Shown here: positions 35,161-46,696 of the stretch, piece by piece
Numbering within the stretch: position 1 is the first letter of the stretch
Layout: each line of letters begins with the position of its first letter
Source of the DNA: Hirundichthys speculiger
Taxonomy: Eukaryota; Chordata; Actinopteri; Beloniformes; Exocoetidae
Assembly (NCBI GenBank): GCA_018398805.1
Contig: JAGFBZ010000290.1
Coordinates: 2,728,001-2,792,000, forward strand
Reading direction: 5' to 3'
Length of the DNA stretch: 64,000 bases
Made by a program: the position numbers and the translations under genes
The notes under the pieces: generated by a model
What the model was told of the DNA's origin: nothing
Seen by the model: the letters and a program-made list of their open reading frames with translations, nothing else
Databases searched by the model: none

Positions 35161-35923
35161 CTACCCAGGAAAAGGGACCACCTGGCCTGATTGGGAGTTC
35201 AGTCTCCAGGCTGAGTGGAGGTAGGACAGGTTTTTATGGTCAGTCCAGATGATGATGGTGTAGGAGGCTCCATCCAACCACTGCCGCCATTCTTGGAGTG
35301 CCAGGACCACTGCCAGCAGCTCTTGGTTCCCCACATCATAGTTTCTTTCAGCAGGGTTCAGGCGACAGGAGAAGAAGGGACAGGGGTGGAGTTTCTGGGA
35401 CGCAGGGGAGCGCTGGGTAGAGGATGGCCCCAACTCCTGAATCCGATGCATCAACCTCTACAATGAACTGCTGAGCAGGATCTGGATGGACCAAAACAGG
35501 TGCATTAACATATTTTGTTTTAAGCTTATCAAATGCAGTCTGAGCTGCGGGAGACCATTCAAAAGATCTTTTTACTGAGGTTAACTGGTTGAGAGGAGCA
35601 GCTGTGTGGCTATAGTCACAAATAAATCTTCTATAGAAGTTAGCAAAACCAAGAAACCTCTGTAGCTGTTTACTAGTAGCCAGAACTGGCCACTCTGCTA
35701 TTGCTTTGACCTTCTCTGGGTCAGGCTTCAGCTGCCCCCTCTCGACCACATAGCCTAGGAATGACACTGTTGACATATGAAATTCACATTTTTCAGCCTT
35801 CACATACAACTTGTTCTCTAGAAGTCTTTGCAAAACTAGCCATACATGTTTTACATGTTCTTCATGACTTCTGGAAAAGATCAGAATATCATCCAAATAC
35901 ACAAATACAAATCTATTTAACAT
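35161..35923 (-). pseudogene. Gypsy reverse transcriptase (C half) and RNase H, frameshifted
   Basis: The open frame 35348-35923 starts just before [12 protein letters not shown], the RT active-site box (YLDD, both Asp present). It continues with [12 protein letters not shown] and the RNase H opening [16 protein letters not shown]. Near 35400 the frame is lost; 35161-35454 then holds [21 protein letters not shown] and [11 protein letters not shown], the rest of RNase H with its catalytic Glu and Asp. RT residues upstream of the YLDD box are found only in part ([17 protein letters not shown] at about 35945-36030), and the fingers domain is missing. Inactive. Confidence 0.8.
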
Positions 35924-35929
35924 ATCTCA

Positions 35930-36320
<391 letters not shown>

Positions 36321-36323
36321 AGC

Positions 36324-36569
36324 TCACCAGCGCCCCCCTGCCTGCTGGTGAGCCTGGCCTTTTGGCACTGCTGGGCATTGGGGAAGGTAATGGCCCTTCT
36401 CAGCACAGTAGATGTAAAGGCGATTCTGTAATCTTCGCTGTCTTTCTTCAGGGGTCAGCTTGGCCCAACCGAGTTGCATGGGGTCATTGGGGACTGCCGA
36501 GGCGGAAGGAGCGGAGTCCGGTCTGGTGTTGCTGGAGTGTGGTATCAAGGGCATGGTATTGGAGACCAC
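36324..36569 (-). pseudogene. Gag zinc-knuckle remnant
   Basis: The peptide [25 protein letters not shown] shows CCHC spacing from the second Cys onward (C-x4-H-x4-C), but the first Cys of the knuckle is replaced by Tyr. Given the Gypsy context this is the nucleocapsid region of gag, followed downstream by [14 protein letters not shown] linker. It binds the RNA genome in functional members. It is separated from the N-terminal gag part by frame breaks. Confidence 0.65.
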
Positions 36570-37112
36570 GGGGCTGGCTGCGGAAGAGTTGATGGGCCAA
36601 GTCCTCAGTGCCTGGGTTCTTTCCCTGCACCTTTCCCTCAGCCTATTGTCTAGCCTTATAACTAGGCTAATTAGCTCTGCTAGACTCCCTGTCTCATCAC
36701 GTGCAGCTAACTCATCCTTTATTTCTTCTGATAACCCTTTCAGAAAAATTCCCTGGAGACCAGAATCATTCCAGCCACTTTCAGCAGCTACAATGCGGAA
36801 CTGAACTGCAAATTAAGAAACACGGGCAGGGAACCTTGTTTTATCTGCAGCAACTGACTGGTGGCTTCTCTCCCTTTAACAGGATGATCAAAAACTTTCT
36901 TAATTTCTTGTGTGAACTGAGTGTAATCTGAGCATAGTTCTGGAGTGTGAGTGGAAATAGCTAGTGCCCAGGCAGAGGACTTGATCAGTGAGTAAACTCA
37001 TTATGAATGCAGTTTTAGCTTGGTCAGTGGCATAAGTAAGGGGCTGCTGACTAAAAACAAGAAAGCACTGGTGTGTAGAAACTGTCCACATGTTCCTAGA
37101 TTACCTGAGTAC

Positions 37113-37385
37113 CTAGCCGGTGTGGGGATGTAGGGCTCTCGAGGCATGGCTGGCAGTGTCATAGCAGGGGCTGCTTGCTGGGGATGGAGGATCTGCAGGT
37201 GGAGTGAGGGTGGAGAGTTGGATAGCAATGGTGTTCATCCTCCCTCCCAGTTGAGTCATGCTGTCAGGTAGTTGCTGGATGTTGTCCTTCATAAGCTTTA
37301 TAGTAGAGCCCTGCTTGCCTAACATGGCTCCTTGGTTTGCTATTGCCTGCTTCAGACGTTCTGTCTCCACTGGGTCCTTATTCAT
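37113..37385 (-). pseudogene. Gag N-terminal segment
   Basis: An ATG at 37383-37385 lies only 14 bp inside the 5' LTR and starts MNKDPVETERLKQAIANQG, followed by a helical stretch with DNIQQLPDSMTQLGGRMNTI (coiled-coil-like) and a Pro-rich tail. Fish Gypsy gag proteins commonly start with a short acidic leader and a Q-rich helix of this type. The frame ends at the Pro-rich tail, and the capsid-like part (36700-37000) is not in one frame. Confidence 0.6.
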
Positions 37386-37398
37386 GGCCAGATAATTC

Positions 37399-37742
37399 TG
37401 TTATGGGACCCTGAGTTTGTGGCTGGACCCAAAAGCAGGAGATGTCGAAGCAGTTGAACAAAAAGTCTTTATTGCCTCACCGGAGACACAAAGGGGTGCA
37501 CAAAATCCTACAACAAAAAATCCCTGCAGTTTGTGGACACTGGAGGCTGGCTGTCCCACGGTCTGAAGTACTGAGGCATGGCAGTGTGGCAGCGAGGCAT
37601 CGATTGAATGAGATGGAATTATCTGGTAGAATAGTGGAAGCAGAGCCGGTCTTTATGGAGAGGTGAGTAGATTGCAGAGTGTCATCAGGTGTGCCCCGCT
37701 GCACACAGCCAGAAAGTAGGTCAGCCACGCCCCCAAGCCACA
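37399..37742 (-). repeat. 5' LTR of the Gypsy element (344 bp)
   Basis: Plus-strand TGTTATGGGACCC to CCAAGCCACA, ending in CA. AATAAA polyadenylation signal on the minus strand at 37468-37473. Shares only its U5/R-side 85 bp with the 3' LTR. The inner boundary is set by the nearby gag ATG, the outer boundary by the resumption of the LINE. Confidence 0.7.
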
Positions 37743-37782
37743 GCCTGTCGTGAAAAATGGACATGAAGTTAGTTGGTAAGAT
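37743..37782 (+). mobile_element. LINE C-terminal segment, piece 2 of 3
   Basis: gcctgtcgtgaaaaatggacatgaagttagttggtaagat continues the LINE of 33366-33570 after the Gypsy element. In related LINE tails 'gtgaaagaggacatgaagttagttggt' follows about 45 bp after 'ggcaggaggtct', so a short piece was lost at the insertion. Its last 8 bp ggtaagat are the left target duplication of the outer hAT element. Confidence 0.7.
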
Positions 37783-37805
37783 AGGGCTGGTTCTTGGCAT
37801 AGGCC

Positions 37806-38446
37806 AGTGCTTCTCAATTATTTTCTACTGCACCCCCCCTAGGAAGAAGAAAACATTTCGCGCCCCCCCTCCTCCCCACCGCAACTATAAATAGTATAAT
37901 TTGTCTATAAAATTATTGTAAGTACACCTCTGCATAACAACATATCCTTATTAATATTAAGGGAAAAAAATATATATATATAGATCAACTTATAACAAAG
38001 ATTAACTTTATGAAAATAGTTTTTTAGTCTGTAAAGATTTAAAGTGCATCAATCCCACCATAGTCACAGTGAAGCCAAGCGCTACATCAGCATCATCATA
38101 TTTCCTCATCTTAAGTTTCTGGAGATTTTCGTTTGTCTCATTATCTCCGTCTCTGTTTTCATCCCTGTTAATATTTTTCCCTGGGTGGTGTCACTTCATA
38201 TCTGCTGCTCTGTGCTGCGTGCACACATGTTCGTGCAAAAAACCCGACACAATATAGCTGATGCTCCCTGAACCCACTGGGACAATGAGAACGCCACTGC
38301 CACCTACTGGAGTATGTGTGCAATTACACTTTATTCCAGTACGGGAAAAAAAAAAAAAAAACATGTTCCCTGGGGTCACACGTGCCCCCCCTGGCATTGC
38401 ACAGCGCCCCCCCAAGGGATCCCGCCCCACTATTTGAGAAGGACTG
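37806..38446. mobile_element. hAT MITE, 641 bp, exact 8-bp target duplication
   Basis: CAGTGCTTCTCAATTA to TTTGAGAAGGACTG; duplication gcataggc at 37798-37805 and 38447-38454 is exact and belongs to the end sequence of the outer hAT. The interior is C-rich near both ends (cacccccc) and has a poly-A of 17. Non-coding. Confidence 0.93.
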
Positions 38447-38921
38447 GCATAGGCGATATAGGCGGCCACCTAGGTCGCCATCTGCTGGAGAGGCGCCGCC
38501 ACGCCGCCAGTCCCCCTTGGCATTGAGGGAAAATAATGATAAAATAATAATTTTCTATGCCCACTGGCGCCCTTAGGGCCTGATTTACTAAAGGTTTGCG
38601 TGTGTAAAAACGTGTGCAAACTTGACACCACCCGCAAACCAATGCGCAAGCTGATCTACTAACAGCGTGCAAAGAGGACTGCGCCTCTCAAATGAGCAAA
38701 ATAGCACACGCTGTTCATTTAGTACTTTTGCCCTGATGAATAAACAATATGGGGCGTACCCGCCAGAAAGCGCTAAATACTGGGAGGGGAAAATGCAAAT
38801 AGGGCCATTTACCACGCGCAATGAGATTTACCAACCCTGAAAGTAATTGCGGGGATTGTGATTGCGTCTGTATTTAGTACGTTCGAAAGGAAGGTGCTAA
38901 TCTGCCCAGCATTACGCACCG

Positions 38922-39030
38922 ATGGCTGCTGTTATTGTGGCAAGGAGGCGACATCGCCAAAATCAAAGAATACGCAGAGAGAGTCTTTCGGACTCGTGTA
39001 AATTTGTTTGCACATGCAAAAGGAGAAATA
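38922..39030 (+). pseudogene. Harbinger transposase N-terminal remnant
   Basis: ATG at 38922 gives MAAVIVARRRHRQNQRIRRE, then a 1-nt frameshift leads to RVFRTRVNLF. Fish Harbinger transposases often begin MAxxxxxRRRRRxRxxRxxRxRVFRxRxNxxD. The catalytic DDE core is not present in the element. Basic N-terminus would be the DNA- or nuclear-localisation part. Confidence 0.6.
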
Positions 39031-39249
39031 TTTTATTTGAATGTTAAATCGAGTATTATTCAGCAAAAGGTTGCCACAGGAGGCACCAGGGTTTCCGTTG
39101 TCTGGTAATTGCTGGACTTTGTCTGGTAAAATATGCGGAAGTCCGGGATTTTATAATCTCTCCGGTCAAAATGTCCGGTGAAAATACTCCTCCCAAGCAC
39201 AATTTCAGTTGTAATAAAATGGGTTATTTCCACATCATTTTATGAAAAA

Positions 39250-39393
39250 CGCCTCGGGATTCTCCCAGAGGAGCTGGTGGAAGCGGCCGGGGGGAGGGAG
39301 GTCTGGACCTCTCTGCTGAAGCTGCTGGCCCCACGACCCGACTTCGGATAAGCGGAAGCTAATGGATGGATGGATGGATGGATGGATGGATGG
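39250..39393 (+). mobile_element. Rex3/RTE-like 3' end insertion with (ATGG)n tail
   Basis: cgcctcgggattctcccagaggagctggtggaag..., then ggccccacgacccgacttcggataagcgg, then (ATGG)n at 39362-39395. It matches the end of the Rex3-like protein at 57702-57760 (PLEELEEVAGE...PRPDLG) in the opposite direction. Flanked by an exact 13-bp duplication attttatgaaaaa (39237-39249 and 39394-39406). Heavily 5' truncated, as is usual for LINEs. From memory, Rex3 tails consist of GATG-type repeats, as seen here. Confidence 0.88.
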
Positions 39394-39395
39394 AT
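39362..39395. repeat. (ATGG)n microsatellite
   Basis: About eight copies of the tetranucleotide forming the retroposon tail. Confidence 0.95.
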
Positions 39396-40129
39396 TTTAT
39401 GAAAAAACATATACTTTTTTTACAAATGAGTAGTGTGTGAGGACGAGTGGGCTCCAGCCACAGCTCCACTCATTGATGCCACAGGTGCGCGCAGAGACGC
39501 CATCTCCATAATGACAGCGCTCCGCGGTTATGGAGGCTTGAACTTCTCAACGGCCTGTGAGTTCTCATCGGGGATTTAAGTGAAATTACCCCGAGTGGGC
39601 TCAACTGGCCCAGATAGCCTGCTGATCCCTGTCTCCAGTGTGCCAGCAGAGAGAGGTTTCCCCTGCAGAACCGCATTAAAACAGCGCAGCGGAGTCAGAA
39701 GAGCGCGAGCTTCTGCAATATTTATTTATTTATTTTTTTTAAGTTACGCTCGTGAGTCAATTGACGGGACTTATTTTATTTGAAATAGCCTGTTTTTAAT
39801 AAAAACACTATTAAATGACTTGCATTGATATCGTACTACTGCATATGATTATTTTTAACCTCAATAAATTCATATAGCCTATGTGAGCGGAATTTCAAAC
39901 ATTTGTCCGGTAAATTGAAAACCTGCCGGTCACATTGTCCGGTGCCAATTTTTTCTAGTGGAAACACTGGGAGGCACATTCATTTTTTTATTTGTGATAA
40001 TAAATAAATCACGGTTTTCATGGAGAAAAAAGTGTTTCTTATTGTGCGCCTACCTTGTTCTGCAGTGGCTCCAGAAGGTGAGCTGCACTGCTGGTTAGAG
40101 GCATCTCTTCCGCAGGCCCTCCACCTGTC

Positions 40130-40391
40130 TTGTTAAAGGCCACTTTTTCTTTAGTTCTTTGCTTATATCTTGCCAATTTCTTTTAACCTCATCTGCCGTT
40201 CTTTTGTTTTACCAACGCATTTATTCTATCGCAGATTTTCTCCCATATTGCGTTTCTTTGGTAATGTTTAAATTTATTTGCTTTAGTTCATGAATGTGTT
40301 TATTTGCCTCTTCCACTAATATCTCTAACTCCAACTCGTCAAATGTCATTTTGCGCTTGCGTCTATCCTGCTTTCCATCCAGACTCTCCAT
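40130..40391 (-). pseudogene. Harbinger Myb/SANT-like accessory protein remnant
   Basis: ATG at 40389-40391 (minus) gives MESLDGKQDRRKRKMTFDEL, then ELEILVEEANKHIHELKQINLNITK. A 1-nt deletion near 40262 shifts the frame, after which IWEKICDRINALVKQ and DEVKRNWQDISKELKKK can be read. Harbinger elements need a second protein with a SANT/Myb-like fold that helps move the transposase into the nucleus and bind DNA; this sequence fits that family (trihelix-type, with W residues in IW and NW). It is frameshifted, hence a pseudogene. Confidence 0.7.
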
Positions 40392-40764
40392 GGCGCAAAC
40401 CGTAAGACACGCAACACCTATTTAAAACTGCGGTTTGCACCCGTTATCAATTGCGCGAGCTTCTTAGTTGATCACCCGCAAAACACACAACAACAGCATG
40501 TGCAAACTTTTTCAGTGCACACGCAATTTAGTACTCTTTATTCAGGATCTTAGTAAATCAGGCCCTTAGTGTTTTGTCTAGAAAAAAAGTACATATTAAC
40601 ATTACAAATAAATAAACAGTGACATGTCCTAAATGCTCAAATTAAACTGTCGTGATTGCTCAGTTGGTTGTTGTCATTGAATTGCTGTTGGCTCGGGGGG
40701 GTGGGGGGTGGGGCACCGGGGTATAATCTCGCCTAGGGCACCAAATTGGTTAGAGCCGGCCCTG

Positions 40765-40857
40765 GGTAAGAGAGGAGAGGATCAGAAGATAGGGTTAGAT
40801 GGGCGCAGTTGTTGGCTGTTGTGATCCCAGAAGAGGACAACTGAAAGGAAAAGAAGT
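40765..40857 (+). mobile_element. LINE 3' end, piece 3 of 3
   Basis: ggtaagagaggagaggatcagaagatagggttagatgggcgcagttg...tgatcccagaagaggacaactgaaaggaaaagaag. This wording is the 3' end of the fish LINE of which 33366-33570 and 37743-37782 are the preceding parts. The three parts are colinear and in the same orientation. Confidence 0.75.
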
Positions 40858-40957
40858 GTACTCAAATGTTGTTTACTCTACTAACACATAGCTGTGCAGC
40901 CAGAGATGAGGGGAACCTAATAGTCAAGTTCATGCACATCATGCTTTGCAATTTACG

Positions 40958-42395
40958 TTCAGTAACATCATCACCACAATGGGCCGGTACAGAGTCCACA
41001 CCACAGCAGATGCTGCACCAATCCGTCTGTCGATCTCCCGTTCCTTTCTCCCATCACTCGTGAACAAGACCCCGAGATACTTAAACTCCTCCACTTGAGG
41101 CAGAACCTCACGGAGGAGGCATTCTACCCTTTTCCGACTGAGAACCATGGTCTCAGATTTGGGGGTGCTGATCCTCATCCCTGCCGCTTCACACTCGGCT
41201 GCAAACTGCTCCAGCAAGAGCTGAAGATCCTCATTCGATGGCACCAACAGGACCACATCATCTGCAAACACAGAGACGAGATCCCGACACAACCGAACCG
41301 GAACCCTTCCGCTCCATGGCTGTGCCTAGAAATTCTGTCCATAAATGTTATGAACAGAATCGGTGACAAAGGGCAGTCCTGGCCGAGTCCAACTCTCACT
41401 GAAAATGAATCCGACTTACAACCGGCAATGCAGACCAAGCTCCCGCTCCATTTGTTCAGGGACTGGACAGCCCGTAACAACGAGCCCAACACCCCATACT
41501 CCTGGAGAAGGGTATAGAGCTGGTCCAGTGTTCCACGACCAGGATGGAACCCACATTGTTCCTCCTGAATCCGGGATTCGACAATCAATCGAACTCTCCT
41601 CTCCAGCACCCCTGCATAGACCTTACCAGGGAGGTTGAGGAGTGTGATTCCCCTGTAATTGGAACACACCCTCTGGTCCCCCTTCTTAAAAAGGGGAACC
41701 ACCAACCCGGTCTGCCAATCCAGAGGTACTGCCCCGATTTCCATGCGATGTTGCAGAGACGTGTCAACCAAGACAGTCCTACAACATCCAGAGCCTTTAG
41801 GAAATCAGGGCGGATCTCGTCCACCCCAGGAGCCCTGCCACAGTCCAGCTTCTTAACTACCTCAGCGACCTTAGCTCCGGTAATGAACGAGTCCACCTCT
41901 AAATCCACAGGCTCAGCATCCTCCACGGAAGACATGTTGATGGGATTGAGAAGGTCCTCGAAGTATTCCTTCCACCGCCGAACAACATCTCCAGTCAAGG
42001 TCAGCAGCACCCCACCCCCACTATACACAGTGATGGTGAAGCACTGCTTTCCCTGCCTGAGCCGTCTGATGGTTTGCCAGAATCTCCGTGGAGCAGATCA
42101 AAAGTCTTTTTTCATGGCCTCACCGAACTCCTCCCACACCTGAGTTTTTGCCTCAGAGACCACCAAAGCCGCCGCCCACTTGGCCCGCCGATACCTGTCT
42201 GCTGATTCCGGAGTCCCACAAGCTAACCAAGCCCGGTAGGACTCCTTCTTCAGTCTGACAGCCTCTCTTACTCGAGGTTTCGATCATCAAGTTCGAGGAT
42301 TGCCGCCACGGTAGGCACCGACGACCTTACGGCCACAGCTCGCATAGGCGCAAATGACAGTCAGAGCCCGCTCCCCGACCTGAAGGCACAGGGAA
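40958..42395 (-). mobile_element. Rex3/RTE-like LINE, copy A
   Basis: Reads on the minus strand from a linker region (TVWEEFGEAM-type, about 42080-42150) through VRRWKEYFEDLLNP, KKLDCGRAPGVDEI (41585-42028), DWQTGLVVPLFKKGD and YRGITLLNLPGKVYA (41175-41771), to the RT active-site part VFADDVVLL and LPQVEEFKYLGVLFTSDG (40939-41292). The region after DRRIGAASAV stops at about 40958, so the C-terminal 150 residues are lost. Frameshifts divide it into at least three frames. GLGQDCPLSPILF deviates from the usual GLRQGCPLSPILF at two positions. Endonuclease domain absent. Confidence 0.85.
40964..41771 (-). pseudogene. Rex3/RTE reverse transcriptase remnant, copy A
   Basis: Two overlapping frames: 41175-41771 includes fingers and palm (YRGITLLNLPGKVYAGVLE, EEQCGFHPGRGTLDQLYTL, FSVRVGLGQDCPLSPILFI), and 40939-41292 includes the FADD box with both Asp residues, then the palm to thumb transition. 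A frameshift near 41280 separates them. Would copy LINE RNA at the nick in functional relatives. Inactive here. Confidence 0.8.
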
Positions 42396-42399
42396 GATA

Positions 42400-42530
42400 C
42401 CCTTTATCCCGTTACCCTTCATCTTTATGTTCCGTTGAAATAAAATATGAGTTTATGAAATTTGCAAATCATTTTATTTTGTTTTTATATATGTTTTACA
42501 CAGCATCCCAACATTTTTGGAATTGTATTT
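42400..42530. mobile_element. Fragment of a common fish DNA-element-like repeat
   Basis: 'ccgttgaaataaaatatgagtttatgaaatttgcaaatcatt...' and 'acacagcatcccaacatttttggaattgtatttg' resemble the end of a very frequent fish repeat (reverse: ccaaaaaagttgggacgctg). Class not decided; only one end is present. Confidence 0.45.
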
Positions 42531-42539
42531 GTATGTTAT

Positions 42540-45500
42540 CTAATTGTTAAATTAATAATGCTGGCAACTCAACAATATATAACCTATAGGAATTATTTTA
42601 AGAATATTTGCAAGGACCAAGTCAATATTTTTAAATAAATAGTTTATTACATTACTTGTTTGTGTCCTCTAAATTTTGGTTGGTGTTTCTAGCTTTTTGA
42701 AACTGGGAACACCAGTGCTATGAAGTAAAACAGTTAATTTTGAGCCCTTTAATACGTATGCCTGATTTAAGATCTTTATGGGACTGCAAACTCTGAATAT
42801 TAGAGGTAGACATTTACTGATGTGATCTCCATGTCAGCGTTCTCCTGCATTCAGGGTATCTACAGCAGTAAAGATGAGACAAGACCTGAGAAGTCAGAAA
42901 CACAGTGTCAAGGAAATGTGCATTTAACAATTGGTATTATAACTATATATAGTTTTAACTATAACTACATTTTCTGCTTTCCTTTATTTTCTTATATTTT
43001 AAAATGTATTTATTTTGTATATTTTATTTGTCAATCTTCAGTATTTCCTCTTAGACTAAAGATGGCATTTCCTCCATCCCTGCTTCGTTATTGAATTTCA
43101 GAAGAGCGATTTTTTTGATATAATGTTGTAAAATCCTGCCAGAAAAGTTCCTACGCTGATATTTACATCAGCAAACACAGATAAGCCACCCAAAATAAAC
43201 TAAAATAGACAAAAAAAGAGATTTAAAAAAGTTTAATCAACTAATCTTTTAATAATGATTTAAAAAAAAGGCTTTTGATTGTGGATCATTTGTTTTGGAT
43301 AATGTAGCACATGAGGCAAGTACACAAGTCAGTGTTCATGAAGTTAATTACATTTTCAGAATTCTTAGGTTGTTTTTTTTTTTCGTTTGATTTTTGAACC
43401 TTTTTCTGAATTTCTGATTGCACAGCTTGAAGAGAGAATTGCACCGAAGAGCAGACAGCCACATTAGCAGTGACAATAACCTGGTTGCAATTTAATTTTG
43501 AAAGAAGTCAAGAAAAACATAAATGGTACACAGTTTTTTTCTGGAACAGAAAATGTATGAAAGATTTTGTATTTGGGTCAAGCATTTATGGGATATTCTC
43601 ACCTTCATGTAATCTCCACAGACTTTTATAAGAAACCATTTTGCAAGAACAGCAGGAAAAAAAGTGAAAGAAAGTCTGGAAATGCGTAGAAGAGAGGAAG
43701 AGAGGAAGGAAGAGAGAAGCTTGGAATCTAATCAAAGGAAGGACACTTCACTGATTGCCTCTTCAAAAACAACAGGAAGAAAATTGGTTTGGTTTGCTTC
43801 TGTCATGAAAGCAAGAGACAATTGATACTAAAAATGGTTTAAATGTTGAAGGGGGAGAAATGAAAGGAGCTTAAAGTAAAATGACTAAATTAGTTGTTCA
43901 TGGACTGCAATGGTGGAATGGGTAATCTGCGGCCTCAATCCCATTCTCCACTCTCGTCTTTTCCTCCAGTATGTTCTTTCATCCAACAATTACAGAGCTT
44001 TTCTAAATCCATTCTTCTCCCCTTCTCTCTGCCTTAAAGTTTTTTTTTTGTCACATCATTATTCATGCAAAGTTGCTCAAGGGCTGGAAAAGGGAAAGTC
44101 ACTACACAATGGCCTTTCTTCAAACATCAGTGGATATGCCAACCACTGCGGGATGTGCTTTATTTGTCACAGGACTGGACAAATCAAATGTACTAAAACT
44201 TTCTATATTTCCAAATATCGGTGTATTTTGCATTTGAAGGATAATTTTTAATGAGATGAACGTAAGCAAGTGAGCTTCACATTTATGTACAGGCAAATCA
44301 ATCACATGCTATCAACACGATGTCCTTCTGCACATTTTAAGATCTAGGGAATTTGTTGTATAAACACTGCTTAAGATTAGACAAAACACCAGCTATGAGA
44401 ACTAACAATGAGAAATTGCCAACAGATACTTCTTTGCCTGGCCATTCACAAGTCAGACCGGTGTGTTGCATATGTATACAGGAGGCTTGACAGTCAACAT
44501 TCAGGCATTGAAGAGATGATTGATTACCACACCATGCTTAGCCAAGTGCAGCAATCCAGCAAACAACATCAGCTGCATTAGTGACGAGAGCAACCACCTA
44601 CACTGACACAAGGACATTGTCTGCAATGCAAAGTGTGGCAGCAGCTAATTAAAACATAAGTAAATCAGACCCTAATGAGTTGTAATTGTAGATAATTGCA
44701 GAGTTGTTGGTGTATCATGTCTAATTGCCTTGCATTGCTGAGATAATGAGAAAAGTTTGATTACTTTAAGCTAAACATATTAGCTCGGTAGCAGATGTTG
44801 TTTCAAGGAGGTGTCACAAGCAATCTCATACCTCACATCTCAATCTTATCGTTCAGCCTCCACAGGGAGAGAATGGCTTTAACAAAAGTGTATCTCTCAA
44901 GCTTGTTCTGATGGACATAAGTAAAAGGGCTGGTTTTGCTCTGCCGTTGTCCCATACTAAACTCTTTACTGGTTACCAGTAGTTTGAGAGTGAATGTTTT
45001 CATGATTTTTCTTCTTTTTTTTAATACATGACTTGGCAATTTTTCAAGTCTCACGCACTAATTTCAGCACAGTCATATGTAGGGTTGTATTCTACAACAA
45101 AGACAGCTTGGATGTTCAGTTTTCACTCTCTTTGTAGTTTTGGTCTATTGAGTTTAATCCTGGGATTTAACTATCAAGACACTGTCTTCTTTTCTCTTTT
45201 GATCCACTTTCATCCTCACCATTGTCTCTGAAGAAGTCCAAATCAATTATCTTCAAACCTTATCTATATGCTTGACTGTGGTCCTTGGCATGAATGATAT
45301 TCAAAGCCTGTCATCTTAGATCTTGCCTAAATTTTGATACTTAAAACATCCATTGTCCTTAAGTCTTCTGATTTAATGCTCAATTTATCTGTTCATCTTT
45401 CTGTTGTGAGCCATCAAAAGTATTTGGGATATATTTAAGCGTCATTATTCAGTATTTGATACAAAGCTAGACAAAAGGAAAATAATATTAAATGAAAAAA

Positions 45501-45720
45501 AGAATACATGAGCTACAAAGGACTGAAAGAATAAGCTAAAAGTAAAAGTTAAAGTTTAGATAATTGAACTCAAAACATTTATGCTATTGATTGATCACAG
45601 GTAAGGGTTTATGAAAAGGATGAGTATATAGGATGAGTGAGTGCAATCTTAAGGGAATTCTATATTACATTGGCAGGTGGGCCTAGTCATGCTCTTGCTT
45701 GGAAATAAATTCAGATGATA
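42540..45720. other. No gene seen; AT-rich non-coding DNA
   Basis: Open frames of up to 113 codons (43910-44251) show no recognisable motif. Poly-T at 43374-43383 and 44039-44049. No mobile element recognised. Confidence 0.55.
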
Positions 45721-45792
45721 TTATATAACGCGTGATTAACGCAAAATAATTTTAACGCAACTAATTTTTTTAACGCGCGATTAACGCGACCC

Positions 45793-45827
45793 CTACAACT
45801 ACGGCGCGACCCCCACCGTAGTTGTAG
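45793..45827. repeat. Perfect inverted repeat, 12-bp arms
   Basis: ctacaactacgg (45793-45804) and ccgtagttgtag (45816-45827) with an 11-nt spacer, cgcgaccccca. It sits exactly at the odd end of the hAT element and could mark the site of an inversion. Confidence 0.8.
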
Positions 45828-46159
45828 TCCTGTAGTCCTCCATAGTCCTGTCAAAACAGGAAGCCATGCACTGACGTCGACGGCCATGCCGCAGACAGAC
45901 AAACGTAAACATACCTCCATTAGCAGTAGTTGGGATAAAATGGATACAAAAGATACTATTTTGAATGGTAAGTTCAGCTTCAAACCTTGCCTGATGGCTA
46001 ACTCCACAAGATATATGTTGTTTGTGTTTGCTGTCGATGTGAATTTAGTTACCACCGGAGTCCCGACTACTGAAATATCACTTGTCGGCTAATGAGAGCG
46101 CTGATGCAAAATAATCAATAATAAATAAAATTAATTAATAAAAAAAATTAATTAATTAA

Positions 46160-46560
46160 ATTAAAAATAAGGAGTGCAGATAAAATCCTTCCAGTCATCA
46201 TCTTCACATCTAAACAGAACTGTTTTCAGCCTGGATCTGAACATTGTCAGAGTTCAGGTCTGTCTCACATCTGCTGGAAGACTGTTCCAGATTTTAGGAG
46301 CATAAAACTGAAATGCAGCTTCACCTCGTTTAGTCCTGACTCTGGGACACCAGCAGGAGACCACTACCTGAGGTTCTCAGAGTCCAGGTTGGTTCATATG
46401 GCTCTAACATGTCAGAGATGGACTTTGGGGCCATGAAGAGACTTGTACACAAGTAGAGCTGTTTTAAAGTCTATTCTCTGAGTGACAGGAAGCCAGAGAC
46501 CTCAGAACTGGACTAATATGGTCATATTTCCTGGTTCTAGTCAGGACTCGTATTAATAAG
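46160..46560. repeat. Dispersed fish repeat, class unknown
   Basis: 'aactgttttcagcctggatctgaacattgtcagagttcagg', 'ctggaagactgttccagattt', 'ggttcatatggctctaacatgtcagagatg' and 'gactaatatggtcatatttcctggttctagtcagg' form an ordered series that I recall from many fish genomes. It carries no clean reading frame. Nested in the hAT element at 45724-46704. Confidence 0.5.
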
Positions 46561-46696
46561 AGTAATACAACTTGAAAAAGATCTGTATAAGGTAGATTTA
46601 GAATGGATAAAAATATGCGATTAATTTGCGATTAATCATGATTAACTATTGACAGTCATGCGATTAATCTGATTAATTATTTTGAGAAATTGACAG

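Larger units (their letters stand above)
39087..39969. mobile_element. hAT element, 883 bp, exact 8-bp target duplication
   Basis: Ends CAGGGTTTCCGTTG and AGTGGAAACACTG, with 'tccggt' words repeated near both ends. Exact duplication ggaggcac at 39079-39086 and 39970-39977, which lies in Harbinger sequence. Non-coding apart from an embedded Rex3-like insertion (39250-39393). Confidence 0.93.
38576..40565. mobile_element. PIF/Harbinger element, TTA target duplication
   Basis: Inverted ends GGGCCTGATTTACTAA and TTAGTAAATCAGGCCC (16 bp, perfect) with the 3-bp duplication TTA on both sides (38573-38575, 40566-40568), the standard hallmark of PIF/Harbinger. It carries the beginnings of both expected genes: a transposase N-terminus (38922-39030, plus) and a Myb/SANT-like protein (40130-40391, minus). 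The middle of the transposase gene is missing, and a hAT element (39087-39969) interrupts it. Without the insert the element is about 1.1 kb, against 3-5 kb for complete ones. Confidence 0.92.
37783..40764. mobile_element. Outer hAT element containing nested insertions
   Basis: Left end agggctggttcttggcataggcgatataggcggcc; right end gcctagggcacc...ttagagccggccctg. Ends of this CAGGGCCGG type are common for hAT elements of vertebrates. Flanks ggtaagat (37775-37782) and ggtaagag (40765-40772) match at 7 of 8. Own sequence is only about 350 bp (37783-37805, 38447-38575, 40566-40764), so this was a MITE; the rest is later insertions. Confidence 0.8.

Noticed and set aside
41544..42143. 199-codon open frame on the plus strand
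   Set aside because: Antisense of the Rex3/RTE copy A coding strand; no own motif.
43910..44251. 113-codon open frame
   Set aside because: No recognisable domain, poly-Phe/Ser-rich part arises from pyrimidine-rich DNA.
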